64,000 nucleotides of DNA from an uncultured Pelagibacteraceae bacterium (GTDB taxonomy: Bacteria > Pseudomonadota > Alphaproteobacteria > Pelagibacterales > Pelagibacteraceae): positions 186,001 through 250,000 of the forward strand of contig CACGXV010000001.1 of assembly GCA_902577075.1 (NCBI GenBank), in the 5' to 3' direction. The translations under genes and the position numbers were made by a program. Within the stretch, counting starts at the first letter, position 1. The number at the start of each line of letters is the position of its first letter. The notes beneath the pieces were generated by a model, which saw only the letters and a program-made list of their open reading frames with translations, was not told the DNA's origin and made no database searches. This document shows, in pieces, positions 62,289-64,000 of this stretch.

Positions 62289-63728
62289 ATGAACTTAAAT
62301 ATAAAATTTGTATCAAAAATACCCAAACAAGCAACTGATAGCCAAATTATTTTTTTTAAAGATCAAAATATTAAGAATAAAATAATTAAACCACTGAAAA
62401 AATACATATTTTCTAATAAATTATTTTTAGAAAATAATTTTCTATATAAAAATGTAAATAATAAAACATATTTGTTTGTTAATTGTACAAAACTTAAGAA
62501 TTCTTTGGACTATGAAAAACTAGGTTCAAAATTATATTTGCAACTTAAAAATAATAAAATTGAAAATTCTTTTATAGATTACAACGCAAGTGGTCTTACA
62601 AATGTACAAATAGAGAAATTAGTTCATGGAGCCCAACTTAAATCCTATGATTTTTCGATATACAGAACAAATAAAAAAAATAAAACTATTGTGAATAATC
62701 TTAATATATATGGTATCAAGAGTAAGGGAAACAATTTACTTAGAAAAAAATTAAACGCCCTACTAGAAGGTGTATTTCTAACAAGAGATTTAGTATCTGA
62801 ACCCGGAAATATTTTACACCCAGATGAATATGCAAAGAGAATAACTAAGTTAAGAAAATTTGGATTAAAAGTAACTGTGTATGATAAACAAAAATTAAAA
62901 AAATTAGGATTTAATGCCTTACTTGGAGTAGGACAAGGAAGTATTAGGGGTTCATACTTAGTAACAATGGAATGGACTGGAAATAAAAATAAATCAAAAC
63001 CTCTGGCTTTTGTGGGAAAAGGTGTTTGTTTTGATACAGGAGGTATATCGCTTAAACCAGCAAAATTTATGGAAGATATGACATATGATATGGCTGGCTC
63101 AGCTACAGTAGTAGGCCTTATGAAGAATCTTGCTTTAAGAAAATCGAAAATCAATGCTGTTGGAGTCGTTGGCCTGGTTGAAAATATGCCAGGTAGTAAT
63201 GCTCAAAGACCAGGAGATATTGTGAAATCTTATAGTGGTCAAACAATAGAAGTTTTAAATACTGATGCAGAAGGAAGATTGGTCTTAGCGGATGCGCTCA
63301 CTTATACAGAAGAAAAATTTAAACCTAGTTTAATTATTGATTTAGCTACTTTGACTGGAGCAATAATTGTTGCGCTTGGATCTGAATATGCTGGACTATG
63401 GTCAAATAATGAAAAACTATCTAAACAACTTTTAGATGCTGGCGAGCAAGTAGAAGAAAAAGTATGGAGGATGCCACTTCATGAAAATTATAATAAATTA
63501 ATGAATTCTAAGACAGCTGATATGCAAAATATAAACTACGTAGGCGGAGCTGGCTCAACTACAGCTGCTCAATTTTTACAAAGATTTATAATTAATAAAA
63601 CCCCTTGGGCACACTTAGATATAGCTGGGATGGCTTTTTCAAAATACGCTGGAGCGTTAAATTCAGGTGGAGCCACAGGTTATGGAGTAAGATTGTTAAA
63701 TAAATTTATAGAGGAGAATTATGAATAA
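62289..63728 (+). CDS. pepA: Leucyl aminopeptidase (M17)
   Basis: Zinc or manganese aminopeptidase that removes N-terminal residues from peptides. The 479-residue protein has VGKGVCFDTGGISLKPAKFMEDMTYDMAGSA (metal/active-site Lys and Asp), GLVENMPGSNAQRPGDIV and the strict M17 signature NTDAEGRLVLADAL, with two bridging acidic residues, then LTGAIIVALG. The C-terminal GGATGYGVRLL is typical. It overlaps ndk by 8 bp. Commonly holC lies between pepA and ndk; none is present here. Confidence 0.96.
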   Translation: MNLNIKFVSKIPKQATDSQIIFFKDQNIKNKIIKPLKKYIFSNKLFLENNFLYKNVNNKTYLFVNCTKLKNSLDYEKLGSKLYLQLKNNKIENSFIDYNASGLTNVQIEKLVHGAQLKSYDFSIYRTNKKNKTIVNNLNIYGIKSKGNNLLRKKLNALLEGVFLTRDLVSEPGNILHPDEYAKRITKLRKFGLKVTVYDKQKLKKLGFNALLGVGQGSIRGSYLVTMEWTGNKNKSKPLAFVGKGVCFDTGGISLKPAKFMEDMTYDMAGSATVVGLMKNLALRKSKINAVGVVGLVENMPGSNAQRPGDIVKSYSGQTIEVLNTDAEGRLVLADALTYTEEKFKPSLIIDLATLTGAIIVALGSEYAGLWSNNEKLSKQLLDAGEQVEEKVWRMPLHENYNKLMNSKTADMQNINYVGGAGSTTAAQFLQRFIINKTPWAHLDIAGMAFSKYAGALNSGGATGYGVRLLNKFIEENYE

Positions 63729-64000
63729 TATAGAACAAACATTATCAATAATTAAACCTGATGCGGTAGAAAGAAATTTACAAGATAAAATAAAAAGTGA
63801 ATTTAAAAGCAAAGGGTTTGAAATATTGAATGAAAAGAAAATTCATATATCAAAAGAAGAGGCTGAAAAATTCTACAAAGTACATGAATCTAAACCATTT
63901 TATAATGAGTTATGTGCATATTTATCATCTGGACCTATTGTCGTAATGAAACTTCAAAGAACTAATGCCGTATTAGAGAACAGAAAATTGATGGGAGCTA
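63721..64000 (+). CDS. ndk: Nucleoside diphosphate kinase, 3'-truncated by the window edge
   Basis: Balances NTP pools by moving gamma-phosphate between nucleotides. The visible 93 codons begin MNNIEQTLSIIKPDAVERN and include KLQRTNAVLENRKLMGA, both NDK signatures with the phosphate-binding Lys12. The active-site His lies beyond the window. A GAGGAG ribosome site (63712-63717) precedes ATG 63721 inside the pepA 3' end, so translation is coupled. The truncation is an artefact of the window boundary. Confidence 0.95.
   Translation, partial: MNNIEQTLSIIKPDAVERNLQDKIKSEFKSKGFEILNEKKIHISKEEAEKFYKVHESKPFYNELCAYLSSGPIVVMKLQRTNAVLENRKLMGA

Noticed and set aside
1..64000. tRNA, rRNA, CRISPR, insertion sequence or prophage
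   Set aside because: Reading the gaps on both strands showed no cloverleaf ends, direct-repeat arrays, transposase or phage genes; no gap is longer than about 115 bp.

Overview
The window looks like a chromosomal segment of a streamlined marine alphaproteobacterium of the SAR11 / Pelagibacter type. The sequence is very A+T-rich (by eye roughly 70% A+T), and proteins are Lys/Asn/Ile-rich. Genes are packed with overlaps of 1-35 bp or gaps of a few bases, and no gene-free stretch exceeds about 115 bp. I see no mobile element, phage gene, CRISPR, rRNA or tRNA, and no gene I can recognise as a transcriptional regulator among about 75 genes. Family assignments come from motifs I can read in the translations; the taxon is an inference from gene content and order.

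Layout. 1-9.8 kb: alaS (5' end outside the window), icd, phospholipid synthesis (psd-pssA) continuing into a glycosyltransferase-like gene and rlmE, then guaB (an IMP dehydrogenase without CBS domains), a TPR protein and guaA. 9.8-17.4 kb: glyoxalase I, panB, a TerC-like membrane protein, a TRAP transporter (dctPQM) with an intrinsic terminator between dctP and dctQ, and the 5-oxoprolinase genes pxpA/pxpB/pxpC. The TRAP and pxp genes together suggest uptake and hydrolysis of pyroglutamate. 17.4-25.8 kb: a DMT permease, then a lipid and light-damage island: flavin amine oxidase-like protein, DUF1365, Cfa-type methyltransferase, DUF3833 lipoprotein, SDR, small membrane protein, DUF2256, DUF393, photolyase/cryptochrome and a second SDR without the catalytic Tyr. 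25.8-42.8 kb: metabolic accessory genes. These are a PQQ sugar dehydrogenase-like protein, a DAO-type FAD oxidoreductase, DMT permeases, a CurA-like reductase, msrA, NAD formate dehydrogenase, an HPP protein, a NifU/SufU-like scaffold, a glycine amidinotransferase with a threonine aldolase, yajQ, a hydroxyacid dehydrogenase, an MFS permease, and gshA/gshB.

42.8-64 kb is core housekeeping: a YyaL-type thioredoxin-domain protein, an HD-domain protein, purF-cvpA, an RND/MMPL exporter, dnaB, rplI-rpsR-rpsF, fabD-fabG-acpP-gmk (without the fabF/mltG genes often found there), rsmA-pdxA-surA-lptD-lptG-lptF, pepA and the start of ndk. The last block couples outer-membrane assembly (surA, lptDFG) with ribosome maturation and vitamin B6 synthesis.

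Three small genes (59, 42 and 40 codons) were found by reading the gaps. The most interesting regions are the lipid/photolyase island, the terminator that runs into the dctQ start codon, the CBS-less IMP dehydrogenase, and the amidinotransferase-threonine aldolase pair.
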